Assembly (NCBI GenBank): GCA_018970625.1
Contig: JAGWVZ010000141.1
Span: forward strand, 1-8,141
Direction: 5' to 3'
Length of the DNA: 8,141 nucleotides
DNA from: Myxococcales bacterium
Lineage (GTDB): Bacteria > Myxococcota > Bradymonadia > REDH01
The position numbers and the translations under genes are program-made. Shown one piece after another: positions 1-6,687 of the stretch. The notes below the pieces were generated by a model. That model saw nothing but the letters and a program-made list of their open reading frames with translations, had not been told where the DNA came from and searched no databases. How positions within the stretch are numbered: the stretch's first letter is position 1; the number at the start of each line of letters is the position of its first letter.

Positions 1-262
1 CCCAGCCGCCCCCGTGAATCAACACCACGATGCCGGGCTGCGCTGCGGCGGGTCGATAGCGGCGAATCGGCACGCCGGCCACCTGCTCATCGGCGACCTC
101 CTGCAGCTCGAAGTGCTGACCCATAATCGCCGACGGCAGGCGCGCCGAGCGCGCCATGCCGCGCCGCGCCTTCCCGGGGCCCACGCGCTCCACCGTGCCC
201 ACGAACAAGGGGCTCACCCAGCCAATCAGGCGGTAGAGCAATCTGGGGCGCGCTGCGTTCAT
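1..262 (-). CDS. Alpha/beta hydrolase (HGGG esterase/lipase type), N-terminal part
   Basis: Partial gene running off the left edge; 87 codons from an ATG at 262-260 are visible. The last visible residues read VVLIHGGGW (about 79-87). HGGG preceded by a hydrophobic beta strand is the oxyanion-hole motif of the hormone-sensitive-lipase-like alpha/beta hydrolase fold-3 family, which hydrolyses ester bonds of small acyl substrates. The preceding segment, with VPIRRYRP before the strand, fits the usual layout of a 70-90 residue cap region ahead of HGGG. The catalytic Ser, Asp and His lie beyond the window. There is no clear Shine-Dalgarno upstream of this ATG, so the start is tentative. The gene diverges from the BREX operon and is probably the chromosomal neighbour rather than part of the defence system. 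Family assignment is fairly sure; substrate is unknown. Confidence 0.75.
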   Translation of the reverse strand, partial: MNAARPRLLYRLIGWVSPLFVGTVERVGPGKARRGMARSARLPSAIMGQHFELQEVADEQVAGVPIRRYRPAAAQPGIVVLIHGGGW

Positions 263-294
263 GCGATAACTCTGGGCGGGGGCAGAAGACCGGT

Positions 295-304
295 TGCACG
301 TGCA
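295..304. repeat. 10-bp perfect palindrome TGCACGTGCA
   Basis: The sequence TGCACGTGCA equals its own reverse complement. It lies 33 bases upstream of the hydrolase start codon, where an operator could sit. It is short enough to be chance in GC-rich DNA. Confidence 0.3.
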
Positions 305-350
305 CTGCCTGACAGCAAATGCCAGGCGCGTCATCCATATATCTCTGCAG

Positions 351-394
351 TTCCGGCTAATTCATGATTTCGCAATCTGTTGAATGGGCCGGAA
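351..394. repeat. 44-bp interrupted inverted repeat in the divergent region
   Basis: TTCCGGC at 351-357 is the exact reverse complement of GCCGGAA at 388-394. Inside it, ATTCA at 360-364 pairs with TGAAT at 381-385 about the same centre of symmetry. The two stems (7 + 5 bp) are separated by a 2-by-2 mismatch and enclose a 16-base loop. No run of T follows on either strand, so it does not look like a terminator. Its place between divergent genes suits a binding site for a dimeric regulator, but this is inference. Confidence 0.45.
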
Positions 395-464
395 AGCCAT
401 TCTGGCGCTGACCAGGATGCGCCGTTCAAAACAATTGCACATATCAGGCTAACGAACAGGCTAT

Positions 465-493
465 TTGTGATGGTTTATCGCACTCATCATGAT
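465..493 (+). promoter_or_regulatory. Weak candidate sigma70-type promoter for the BREX operon
   Basis: A possible -35 element TTGTGA (465-470) is followed after 17 bases by CATGAT (488-493), which matches four of six -10 consensus positions. The -10 would lie inside the 16-bp palindrome at 482-497, a typical operator position. The -10 is poor and other pairings are possible, so this is only a candidate. Confidence 0.25.
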
Positions 494-497
494 GAGT
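482..497. promoter_or_regulatory. Perfect 16-bp palindrome, operator candidate
   Basis: ACTCATCATGATGAGT is identical to its reverse complement over all 16 bases with no spacer. It overlaps the candidate -10 of the operon promoter, about 215 bases upstream of the first gene. Palindromes of this kind are bound by dimeric helix-turn-helix repressors. No regulator gene is visible in the window, so the binding protein is unknown. Confidence 0.45.
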
Positions 498-515
498 TCT
501 ATTGCGGCGATGAAC

Positions 516-539
516 GTTCCGGTGTTGCGGACCCGGAAC
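516..539 (+). repeat. GC-rich hairpin in the operon leader
   Basis: GTTCCGG (516-522) pairs perfectly with CCGGAAC (533-539) around a 10-base loop. It would form a stable 7-bp stem near the 5' end of a leader transcript started around 500. No T tract follows, so it is not a terminator. Confidence 0.4.
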
Positions 540-650
540 ACGGCCGAACGTAGTGGTGCCAACATAGTGCAGGCCACGCCCGGGCCGACGGTGGCACGTT
601 CGGCGCAGGGCGTCGGACGTCGCTGTTGAGCGAGCGGTTTGAACCTGCTA

Positions 651-685
651 CTGCCACCTCGGGTGTTCGACCCCCTCGAAGGCAG
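651..685 (+). promoter_or_regulatory. Candidate antiterminator fold in the operon leader
   Basis: TTCGA (666-670) pairs with TCGAA (676-680) around a CCCCC loop, and the adjoining GGCAG (681-685) pairs with CTGCC (651-655), leaving a 10-base bulge (656-665). This fold occupies A670 and GGC 681-683, which the downstream terminator-like hairpin needs, and traps the CCCCC arm in a loop. The two structures are therefore largely mutually exclusive. This is read from pairing only; no energy was calculated. Confidence 0.35.
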
Positions 686-703
686 TCTGGGCCGGGGGTT
701 TTT
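670..703 (+). terminator. Terminator-like hairpin just upstream of the first operon gene
   Basis: ACCCCC (670-675) pairs with GGGGGT (694-699). An inner GGC (681-683) pairs with GCC (691-693) around a 7-base loop, with TCGAA (676-680) bulged out. The stem is followed at once by a T run (699-703). This has the form of a Rho-independent terminator and lies only 6 bases before the preferred brxE start. Placed between promoter and first gene it would act as an attenuator, or stop readthrough from outside. If the gene starts at the TTG at 626 instead, the hairpin would be inside the coding region. Confidence 0.45.
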
Positions 704-709
704 CTGTGG

Positions 710-1330
710 ATGATGATGGCAGACCTGTTTGAGAATGTGACCGCTCCTGTCAGGTACAAGCCGGCGGCCCTGACAACCGCGGATATCGACGCTGTGCTCA
801 CCGCGCAGTTCATTGTCGCCTGGGCCGGCGAGAGCGGTGAAGAGCACCGACGGCTGGGCTGGTGGAAGTCGGACCTGGTCGCCGAGGATGGTGGCGAAGC
901 CCTTTTGCGGACGTTGCTGCCGGTGACGTGGCCATGGGCAGTCTTGCAGGCCGTCCGCGAGACCGCGCGGCGGCGTGATGCCGAGCTGCGGAGGCAGGAT
1001 AGTGACCCCGACCGGTTGCTGACGATCTTTCACCTTGGCTTTGAGGTCGATGAGCGGGTTGACGAGCGAATTCAGGAGCTCAAGCGCGAAGGCCGAACTC
1101 CCACCGCCGTTCTGCCTGACCTCTCGCTTTTACAGCAGCCATGGAGCCGCGATGCGTTTCAGGGCTGGGTGGCGTCGCACGGCGAGGTTGAGACGGCCAT
1201 CGCACCGGCCGGACGACACGTGAAAGGTCGCCAACCGGCCGGTGTGACTGCCGCCCTGCATGCGCTTGTCGCCGGGCTCGCGCCGCTCTCGGATGGATAC
1301 CCCATGCCTCACTTTCGGAGGGGGGCATGA
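710..1330 (+). CDS. brxE: BrxE-like protein, first gene of the BREX operon
   Basis: A 206-residue soluble protein with no signal peptide or membrane segment. It has a helix-rich N-terminal part, a GWWKSDL segment at about residues 50-56, then charged helices with many Arg and Glu. It has no catalytic motif I can name. The call rests on position (directly before brxA, brxB and brxC, as in type 6 BREX loci), on length near 200 residues, and on an N-terminal pattern (hydrophobic strand ending in GE, then WW and Asp) that I recall from BrxE proteins. The role of BrxE is not established. The start is uncertain: three in-frame ATGs occur at 710, 713 and 716 with only a poor GGGGG upstream, and the frame extends back to a TTG at 626. 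I prefer 710 because it matches family length and leaves the leader hairpin outside the gene. It overlaps brxA by ATGA. Confidence 0.6.
   Translation: MMMADLFENVTAPVRYKPAALTTADIDAVLTAQFIVAWAGESGEEHRRLGWWKSDLVAEDGGEALLRTLLPVTWPWAVLQAVRETARRRDAELRRQDSDPDRLLTIFHLGFEVDERVDERIQELKREGRTPTAVLPDLSLLQQPWSRDAFQGWVASHGEVETAIAPAGRHVKGRQPAGVTAALHALVAGLAPLSDGYPMPHFRRGA
1317..1321 (+). promoter_or_regulatory. Strong ribosome-binding site of brxA
   Basis: GGAGG ends 5 bases before the ATG at 1327 and fixes this start, which overlaps the upstream stop codon as ATGA. The combination suggests translational coupling with reinitiation. Confidence 0.6.
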
Positions 1331-2112
1331 GCGAGCGGCCGAGCGAAGAGACGCTCGTGCACGCACGGCTCATGAAGTGTGCGCTGGAGATCCAGGACTC
1401 CCGGGCCTTCTGGGCCCGCGTCGACGTGGGTGATGCCGTTGTGCCGGTCGCTGCCTTCGAGGGTTACTGGTTTGGTGCGCGAAGCCTGCCGCGGGTTCAG
1501 GTGCTGTTGTCGAATATGCGCGCCCGCTACCAGATGTATCCCAATGCGCTGTATGCGCTGCACCGCTGGCCGCACATGACGCCCGAGACGCGGCGCATGA
1601 TCTGCCATTGGCACCTGCAGTTGTCCGACCCGCTTTATCGATTGTTTACAAGTACTTATCTGGTGGAGCGGCGAGGGCACATTCGACCGACGGTCACGCG
1701 TGACCTCGTGGTGTCGTGGATGGGGCAGCATGGGCCTGCCCGCTGGACCATGCCCAGCCGGATTCAGTTTGCCAGCAAGCTGCTCTCGTCGGCGTACTCG
1801 GCCGGTCTTGTGACGTCGAACCGCGATCCGCGTCCGCTTGCGGTTCCGCGTACGACCGACGATGCGCTGGAGTACATGATGTACCTGCTGCGCGAGACGC
1901 AGTTTGCGGGGTCGCTGCTGGACAACCCGTACTGGCGATCCGTGGGGTTGGAGGGGCGCGAGCTGGAAGACCGCCTTCGCGCGCTGTCCGGCCTGGCATT
2001 TCGCAGGCAGGGCGATCTGGTGGACACAGGCTGGCGCTATGCATCGCTGCGTGACTGGGCCGACGGCACGCTCGGCGGGGCAGCAGCACAGGTATCCCGA
2101 GGCAACCCATGA
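1327..2112 (+). CDS. brxA: BrxA, DUF1819 family BREX protein
   Basis: A 261-residue protein with the features of DUF1819. A DPLYRLFTSTYL segment (about 106-117) is followed by a TRDLVVSWM helix and a RIQFASKLLSSAYSAGL helix. The C-terminal half ends in a helical, Arg-rich domain with YWRSVGL and LRDWADG. BrxA is a core BREX component; the type 1 protein binds DNA and is needed for phage restriction. It has no nuclease or ATPase motif. At 261 residues it is longer than the roughly 200 residues usual for type 1 BrxA, the extra length being mostly N-terminal. The start at 1327 is well supported by GGAGG and the ATGA overlap with brxE. The stop overlaps the brxB start, again as ATGA, so translation is coupled on both sides. 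Confidence 0.8.
   Translation: MSERPSEETLVHARLMKCALEIQDSRAFWARVDVGDAVVPVAAFEGYWFGARSLPRVQVLLSNMRARYQMYPNALYALHRWPHMTPETRRMICHWHLQLSDPLYRLFTSTYLVERRGHIRPTVTRDLVVSWMGQHGPARWTMPSRIQFASKLLSSAYSAGLVTSNRDPRPLAVPRTTDDALEYMMYLLRETQFAGSLLDNPYWRSVGLEGRELEDRLRALSGLAFRRQGDLVDTGWRYASLRDWADGTLGGAAAQVSRGNP
2099..2102 (+). promoter_or_regulatory. Ribosome-binding site of brxB
   Basis: GAGG lies 6 bases before the ATG at 2109, inside the last codons of brxA, supporting this start and coupled translation. Confidence 0.5.
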
Positions 2113-2744
2113 CCCAGTCGCAATCTGTAAGCAACGAAGTGCGCCAGACGTTTGATGCTCTTCGCAAGGATCTCATCGCAGACGATGGCCCCCGAATCAG
2201 CACCATGCGCAACTATCGCTTTGCCATCGTTCAGTATCAGCCGACGAAGGAGTTCGCCGTTCGCCGTGAAGTACAGCGGCTGAGCGGTGACCTGGTCGCC
2301 CACGGCTGGATGGTCTTGTCGATAAGCCTGCAGAGGTTGCTGGTGGATCGCATTCGCGCGCAGGGCGACGAGTGGATAGACCGGGTGATGCAAACCGAGA
2401 AGCGCATGGAACAGACGGAGTCGCTGCGCGGGCTGAACTACCTGAAGTCCAAAATTGCCCCGTTGATCGAAGGGCCCGATGGCATTGCCGCCGACTGCAG
2501 CAAGCTGATTTGCGCGCACGCCGACATGTACCCCGACACGGTGGACCGCACGGTGGCGCTGATTGGTCGGGCGGGTGCGCTGTATCCTTTTTTTCGTTCA
2601 TCTGCGCTGCTCCGTCATCTGGACGGGCGCACGCGAAATGTGCCTGTTGTGCTCCTTTATCCCGGCGAAAAGCGCGGTCCAACGGGACTTTCGTTCATGG
2701 GCCGACTGAACGCTGACAACGACTATCGTCCTCGGATTTATTGA
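2109..2744 (+). CDS. brxB: BrxB, DUF1788 family BREX protein
   Basis: A 211-residue protein with two family hallmarks. Near the N-terminus is RNYRFAIVQYQP (about 34-45) followed by a GWMVLSISLQRLL segment. Near the C-terminus is GRAGALYPFFRSSALL, then VPVVLLYPGE, LSFMG and YRPRIY at the very end. These match DUF1788 (BrxB), a core BREX component of unproven biochemistry that is always next to BrxA and BrxC. The fold suggested by the motifs is alternating strand and helix, without an intact Walker A. The length is normal and the C-terminal YRPRIY is at its expected place, so the gene is complete. Its TGA stop (2742-2744) shares one base with the brxC ATG (TGATG overlap). Confidence 0.88.
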   Translation: MTQSQSVSNEVRQTFDALRKDLIADDGPRISTMRNYRFAIVQYQPTKEFAVRREVQRLSGDLVAHGWMVLSISLQRLLVDRIRAQGDEWIDRVMQTEKRMEQTESLRGLNYLKSKIAPLIEGPDGIAADCSKLICAHADMYPDTVDRTVALIGRAGALYPFFRSSALLRHLDGRTRNVPVVLLYPGEKRGPTGLSFMGRLNADNDYRPRIY

Positions 2745-5700
2745 TGAGCGGTACACCGATTCGCGACCTTTTTCTTTCGGACGTTACCCGTGATATTCCA
2801 CCGGTGGTGTATTTTCACGAAAGAAGTCCCCATAAACTCGCTTTAGAGGTCTCGGAGTACATCATTACGGGCGGTTGGCCCGAGGAACATCCAAACCACC
2901 GGCGCGTGCCCAACGGTATTCACGAGCAATATGTTCGTTTATTGAACGGCATTGTCGCTGAGCTCGACAAACCAGGTGGGCCCGAGTTGCCCACAGCGTG
3001 GATATCGGGCTTTTATGGTTCGGGTAAATCGAGTTTTGCCAAGCTGCTGGGCTTTGCGCTCGACGGTGTGGCGATGCCCGACGGTAGCTCGCTGGCCGAA
3101 GCCTGGCTGCGGCGAAATAACTCGCCACGCGCCAGCGAGCTGCGCGACGCATGGAAGGCGCTGCGGCAGCGGGTAGAGCCCATCGCCGTTGTCTTTGATA
3201 TCGGCAGCACGGCGCGCGACAACGAGCATGTGCACGCCGCGACCCTGCGGCAGGTACAAATTCGACTGGGTTATTGCAGCACCGAACCGCTGGTCGCCGA
3301 TTTTGAGTTAAAGCTGGAACGCGATGGTGAGTGGCAACGATTTGAGCGTACGGCGCAGGAAACACTGGGCAAACCCTGGGCGAGCGTAAAGGACATGTCG
3401 CTGGCGGAAGAAGATTTTTCGCAGGTAATGTTCGCCATGTTTCCCGATAAATATACCGACCCGATGAGTTGGTTTATTAGCCGTGGCGGCACCCATTCGC
3501 GCTCGGAGTCGCCCGAAGAGGCGGTGGCCGCGATTCGCGATATGCTGAATTTTCGCAAACCCAAGGCCACGCTCTTTCTGGTTGTCGACGAAGTATCGCA
3601 GTTTGTGCTCGGCAGCAAAGACCGCACCGACCGGATTCGGGCGTTCGCCACTGCTCTGGGCTCGACGCTGCACGGAAAGGCGTGGTTGCTGGCGCTCGGA
3701 CAACAGAAACTCGACGAGGACGCCGATGAATCGTTTCTGGTGTGGGCGCGCGACCGTTTTCCGCAGAAACTCCGCGTACACCTCGCGGCCACCAATATTC
3801 GGGACGTCGTGCACAAGCGCCTGCTGCAAAAGCGGCCCGAAGCCGAGCAACAGCTGCGCGAGATGTTCATCAATAATCGCCCCGCCATGAGCGCGTATGC
3901 GTACGGTTGCGATGACGTCACGCCCGAAGAGTTTGTGGATGTGTATCCGCTGTTGCCCGGACAGATTGATCTGATTCTGAGGCTGACCAGCGAGCTTCGT
4001 GCGCGTTCTAACCGCGCACAGGGCGACGATCAGGCCATTCGCGGCCTGCTGCAGCTGTTGGGCGAGCTGTTTCGCGGGCAGAAGCTGGCCGATAAACCCG
4101 TCGGCACGCTGGTGACCCTCGATCAGATTTATGAGGTGCAGCACACCGCCCTGGACTCCGAGGTGCAGGCATCCATGGCCAGAGTGCTTGGACGGTGTAC
4201 CCGGGACGAAGACGTGCTGGCCGTGCGGGCGGCCAAGGCGGTGGCCCTGCTGGAGTTGATTCAGGAGACCGAAAAGACCGATGCGGCGCTGGTCGCAAAA
4301 TGCCTTTACGACCGGGTGGACTGCGGAAATCGGGAGCCGGCTGTCAAGCAGGCGCTCGAGTGGCTGCGGGAGCTAAACCTGGTGAGCTATACCGAGAAGA
4401 CCGGATACAAAATCCAGTCCACCGCAGCCGAGGAGTGGGACCGTGAGCGGCGAGATATCTCGGTGCCGCGCGAAACCATTGGCGACATGGTGCAGAGTGG
4501 CCTTGCCTATCTGTTGAGTGAGCCGGAACGACCGAAGCTGCAGGGGCGACCTTTCGCGTGGATGGGCGTTTTGTCGGACGGCCGTCGGCTGGAAGACGTC
4601 AGACTGCTGGATGCGCGCAATGACGTGACATTTTGTGTGGATTTTCGATTTCTGGTGCTCGCGGAGCGCACAGAGAGCCTGTGGATCAAGCGCAGCGCCG
4701 AAACCGCGCTACTAAACCGTCTGGCGTGGGTATGTGGCGACACCGACGCCGTTGAGACCAACGCTCGCGAGCTGCACCGCTCCCGGCAGATGTTGCAGAA
4801 ATATCAGGGGCGGCGTGAGTCCATGCCGCTTGCTCGCAGAGTGCTGCTTCAGCAGGAAGAAAACAGGCGCGATGACTTCGAGAAGGCCCTTCGTACCGCC
4901 ATCGGTCAGGCATTTATGGGCGGTCGCATGTATTTCCGTGGACGGCCCATCTCGCCGGTCGACCATGGTACCACGTTCAGCGTCGCGCTGAGCGCGGCGG
5001 CCACCCGGGTATTGCCCGAGTTATTTCCGCATTTCCTGATTACGCAGCTTCAACCGGGCGAGGTGCTGCAGCTTGTGGAATCTGAACTGTCAGGGCCGTC
5101 GCCCCGGTTCATGCCCGACGAGCTGGGTATTCTGGAGTTCGATTCAGGGCGATTTGTGCCTGCCTGCAGCGGCGTGGTGCCCCGGCGCATTCACGAGCAC
5201 ATTACGTCGGCCGGATCGTTGAGCGGTTTCAGCCTGCTGGCCGACTTCGCCGGGCCGCCTTATGGCTATACGCCCAATGTCGTGAAAGCCTGCGTGGCCG
5301 GCCTGCTGCGTGCCAGCAAAATTCGAATGGAGCCCGAGGCCGGCGGTGAGATCACGGCGATTCGTGACGCCGGTGTGCGCGAGATTTTTGAAAAGGACCG
5401 CGCATTTTTACACGCCACCATCATGCCTGCCGGCGAGGACGACATTGGGTTTCAGGCGCGGTCGCGCATTTGCCGTTTCTTTGGCGAACAGCTGAGTTGC
5501 CCGCTGGACCGTGAAGACCACGCGATCGCCGACGAAGTTGCCCGACGCTTTCCGGGGCTGGCGGCCGAACTTCGCAAGGTGCATGGCTACCTGAACCGAC
5601 TGCCCGGCTCGCCTGAAGGGCCGCCCGAGCTGCGTAGGTTGGCCCATGCGCTGGAAGAGTGTGTGCGCAGCTGCCGACAGACCGCGCAGACGGTGCGTCA

Positions 5701-6373
5701 CGTAAAAAACCACCTCGACACGTTGCGCGATGGCGTGACCACCATGCGCATGTATGCGGCCGAGCTGAATGATCAGGTGGTCGCGAACGTGAATGCAGCG
5801 CATCAGACGCTCGAGATACAGGTTGCACAGCTGCAGGAGCTGGGGGTCGGCGTCTCGAACGTAGAGGCCTCGGCGGCGCGCGTGGCAGAACAATTACAGA
5901 GCGCGCGGCCATGGGTGGCGCTGGACACCATCGCCGACGACCTGCAAGAGATTCGCCGGTGCTACACGCACGAGCGGCATCGGCTGTTGCTGGAGCAGGA
6001 GCGGCTCATTGAAGCGGCCCGCGCCCGGGTCCGTTCGCGCGATGGCTTCAGCACCCTGACCGCCGACCAGTCGCATCAGGTGCTGCGCTTCTTCGCGTCG
6101 GCAGGTACCGACACGACCGTCGAGGCCATCTCTCCGCCGCTTGTCTGGTTGCGCGACGACTTTGCGCTCAAGCTGAGTCGTGCAGAAGAAGACGCCAACA
6201 ACCAGCTCGACAAGCTGCTCAGCGAAGGCAGCAGGCCCATGATCTCGAAGGTGGCGTTGGGCCTGCAAAACCGCGAGGTCGCCAGCGAAGCCGATGTCGA
6301 GGCGCTGGTGACCGAAATTCGGGGTCGCCTGCTTGAGCCAGTGCGCGCTGGTCTTCGGGTTCGTCTGGTATAA
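2744..6373 (+). CDS. brxC: BrxC, large P-loop ATPase of the BREX system
   Basis: A 1209-residue protein, the normal size for BrxC. The N-terminus has the family signature IRDLFLSDVTRDIPPVVYF. A Walker A motif GFYGSGKSS lies at residues 89-97 (Lys95) and a Walker B-like FLVVDEVSQFV at about 278-288 (Asp282, Glu283). The middle is mixed alpha/beta, and the last third (about 975-1105) is rich in long charged helices likely to form coiled coils. BrxC is an AAA+-like ATPase essential for BREX defence and methylation, thought to form the motor or scaffold for the PglX/PglZ complex. No frameshift or lost motif is seen. I place the start at ATG 2744 rather than the in-frame TTG at 2741, because 2744 gives the TGATG overlap with brxB and the family N-terminus. 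After the TAA stop the expected pglX is missing or displaced. Confidence 0.92.
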   Translation: MSGTPIRDLFLSDVTRDIPPVVYFHERSPHKLALEVSEYIITGGWPEEHPNHRRVPNGIHEQYVRLLNGIVAELDKPGGPELPTAWISGFYGSGKSSFAKLLGFALDGVAMPDGSSLAEAWLRRNNSPRASELRDAWKALRQRVEPIAVVFDIGSTARDNEHVHAATLRQVQIRLGYCSTEPLVADFELKLERDGEWQRFERTAQETLGKPWASVKDMSLAEEDFSQVMFAMFPDKYTDPMSWFISRGGTHSRSESPEEAVAAIRDMLNFRKPKATLFLVVDEVSQFVLGSKDRTDRIRAFATALGSTLHGKAWLLALGQQKLDEDADESFLVWARDRFPQKLRVHLAATNIRDVVHKRLLQKRPEAEQQLREMFINNRPAMSAYAYGCDDVTPEEFVDVYPLLPGQIDLILRLTSELRARSNRAQGDDQAIRGLLQLLGELFRGQKLADKPVGTLVTLDQIYEVQHTALDSEVQASMARVLGRCTRDEDVLAVRAAKAVALLELIQETEKTDAALVAKCLYDRVDCGNREPAVKQALEWLRELNLVSYTEKTGYKIQSTAAEEWDRERRDISVPRETIGDMVQSGLAYLLSEPERPKLQGRPFAWMGVLSDGRRLEDVRLLDARNDVTFCVDFRFLVLAERTESLWIKRSAETALLNRLAWVCGDTDAVETNARELHRSRQMLQKYQGRRESMPLARRVLLQQEENRRDDFEKALRTAIGQAFMGGRMYFRGRPISPVDHGTTFSVALSAAATRVLPELFPHFLITQLQPGEVLQLVESELSGPSPRFMPDELGILEFDSGRFVPACSGVVPRRIHEHITSAGSLSGFSLLADFAGPPYGYTPNVVKACVAGLLRASKIRMEPEAGGEITAIRDAGVREIFEKDRAFLHATIMPAGEDDIGFQARSRICRFFGEQLSCPLDREDHAIADEVARRFPGLAAELRKVHGYLNRLPGSPEGPPELRRLAHALEECVRSCRQTAQTVRHVKNHLDTLRDGVTTMRMYAAELNDQVVANVNAAHQTLEIQVAQLQELGVGVSNVEASAARVAEQLQSARPWVALDTIADDLQEIRRCYTHERHRLLLEQERLIEAARARVRSRDGFSTLTADQSHQVLRFFASAGTDTTVEAISPPLVWLRDDFALKLSRAEEDANNQLDKLLSEGSRPMISKVALGLQNREVASEADVEALVTEIRGRLLEPVRAGLRVRLV

Positions 6374-6382
6374 CGTATCCAT

Positions 6383-6418
6383 GCGCAGCACCTGATCGAC
6401 CTAACCCGCTGGGAGACC
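6383..6418 (+). repeat. Direct repeat, left copy
   Basis: Positions 6383-6418 match 8106-8141 at 35 of 36 bases; the only difference is C6389 against G8112, and the last 29 bases are identical. The repeat period is 1723 bases. The copy contains the ribosome-binding site GGGAG (6411-6415) of the pglX-like start at 6424. The right copy is cut by the window end, so the true repeat may be longer. Confidence 0.9.
6411..6415 (+). promoter_or_regulatory. Ribosome-binding site of the pglX-like start
   Basis: GGGAG lies 8 bases before the ATG at 6424, good spacing for translation initiation. It lies inside the direct repeat, so the right copy would carry the same site. Confidence 0.45.
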
Positions 6419-6423
6419 CCCGC

Positions 6424-6687
6424 ATGACCATGACCCCCGACGCCCGCCGCGCCCTCTCGTCCACCATTCGTGCCGTGCGCGCCCATTCATGGCACCACCT
6501 GTCGGGCCTCTGCTACACGCCACACCCCTTCGCGCAGCAGCGTCAGGAACCAAAGCTGAAGCCCGTCGTCACGGACGTCCACGCGTTACCCGGTGTTTCA
6601 CTCATGACTCTGGAAATGGAATGTTTACAGGCGTTTATGGCGTCCGTCCGGCTAAGTAAAAAACTTTTACCTTACGGTGAAGCATGA
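6424..6687 (+). pseudogene. Truncated pglX-like 5' end continuing as an 87-codon frame
   Basis: The frame begins MTMTPDARRALSSTIRAVRA, which resembles the start of BREX/Pgl-type DNA adenine methyltransferases (PglX), recalled as a short N-terminal helix of the form LSxTIRxLRxxL. This is the position where type 6 BREX loci carry pglX. After about residue 20 (near 6484) the likeness stops and the rest (rich in His, Pro, Met and Leu) is unrecognisable. No methyltransferase motif such as NPPY is present, and PglX is normally above 1000 residues. The open frame ends in TGA overlapping the ATPase ATG as ATGA, which could provide translational coupling. I read it as a broken 5' fragment; the alternative is a genuine small 87-residue protein. 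The methyltransferase likeness is from memory of the family. Confidence 0.45.

Larger units (their letters stand above)
263..709. other. Divergent intergenic control region without a convincing gene
   Basis: About 450 bases separate the start of the leftward hydrolase gene from the start of the rightward operon. It is more AT-rich in its middle (about 340-500) than its flanks and carries several inverted repeats, listed separately. A 46-codon ATG reading frame (489-629) lies inside it but lacks a ribosome-binding site and recognisable similarity. The region most likely holds promoters for both directions and a structured 5' leader of the operon. Confidence 0.6.
6374..6426 (+). pseudogene. Remnant of the 3' end of an ATPase gene after brxC
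   Basis: Directly after the brxC stop, in the same frame, the sequence encodes AQHLIDLTRWETPA followed by TGA (stop at 6424-6426). The ATPase gene at the right edge ends with AQDLIDLTRWET in the window, so this is the same C-terminal peptide with one changed residue. The DNA matches over 36 bases with one mismatch, then diverges upstream (CGT ATC CAT against CGT GGT GTT CTG). The stop overlaps the next ATG as ATGA. Either an ATPase gene once stood here and lost all but its tail, or the segment was copied during insertion of the downstream gene. Confidence 0.55.

Noticed and set aside
14..367. Plus-strand open frame of 117 codons at the left edge
   Set aside because: It is the antisense shadow of the leftward hydrolase gene, which has a clear HGGGW motif; the plus-strand product is low-complexity Arg/Ala/His.
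489..629. 46-codon frame starting in the 16-bp palindrome, with its TGA overlapping the TTG at 626
   Set aside because: No ribosome-binding site, no recognisable similarity, and dense inverted repeats in the same stretch. It remains a remote leader-peptide possibility.
655..680. GTTCGAC stretch resembling a tRNA T-loop, as a possible tRNA or attachment-site remnant
   Set aside because: The flanks do not form a proper T stem followed by an acceptor stem, and no anticodon or D arm is found upstream.
626..709. N-terminal extension of brxE from a TTG start
   Set aside because: TTG is a rare start with no good ribosome-binding site; the extension is Arg/Pro-rich, unlike the rest, and would contain the terminator-like hairpin.
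3308..4144. 278-codon minus-strand frame within brxC
   Set aside because: It lies wholly inside the well-supported brxC gene, has no recognisable motif, and long antisense frames are expected in GC-rich coding DNA.
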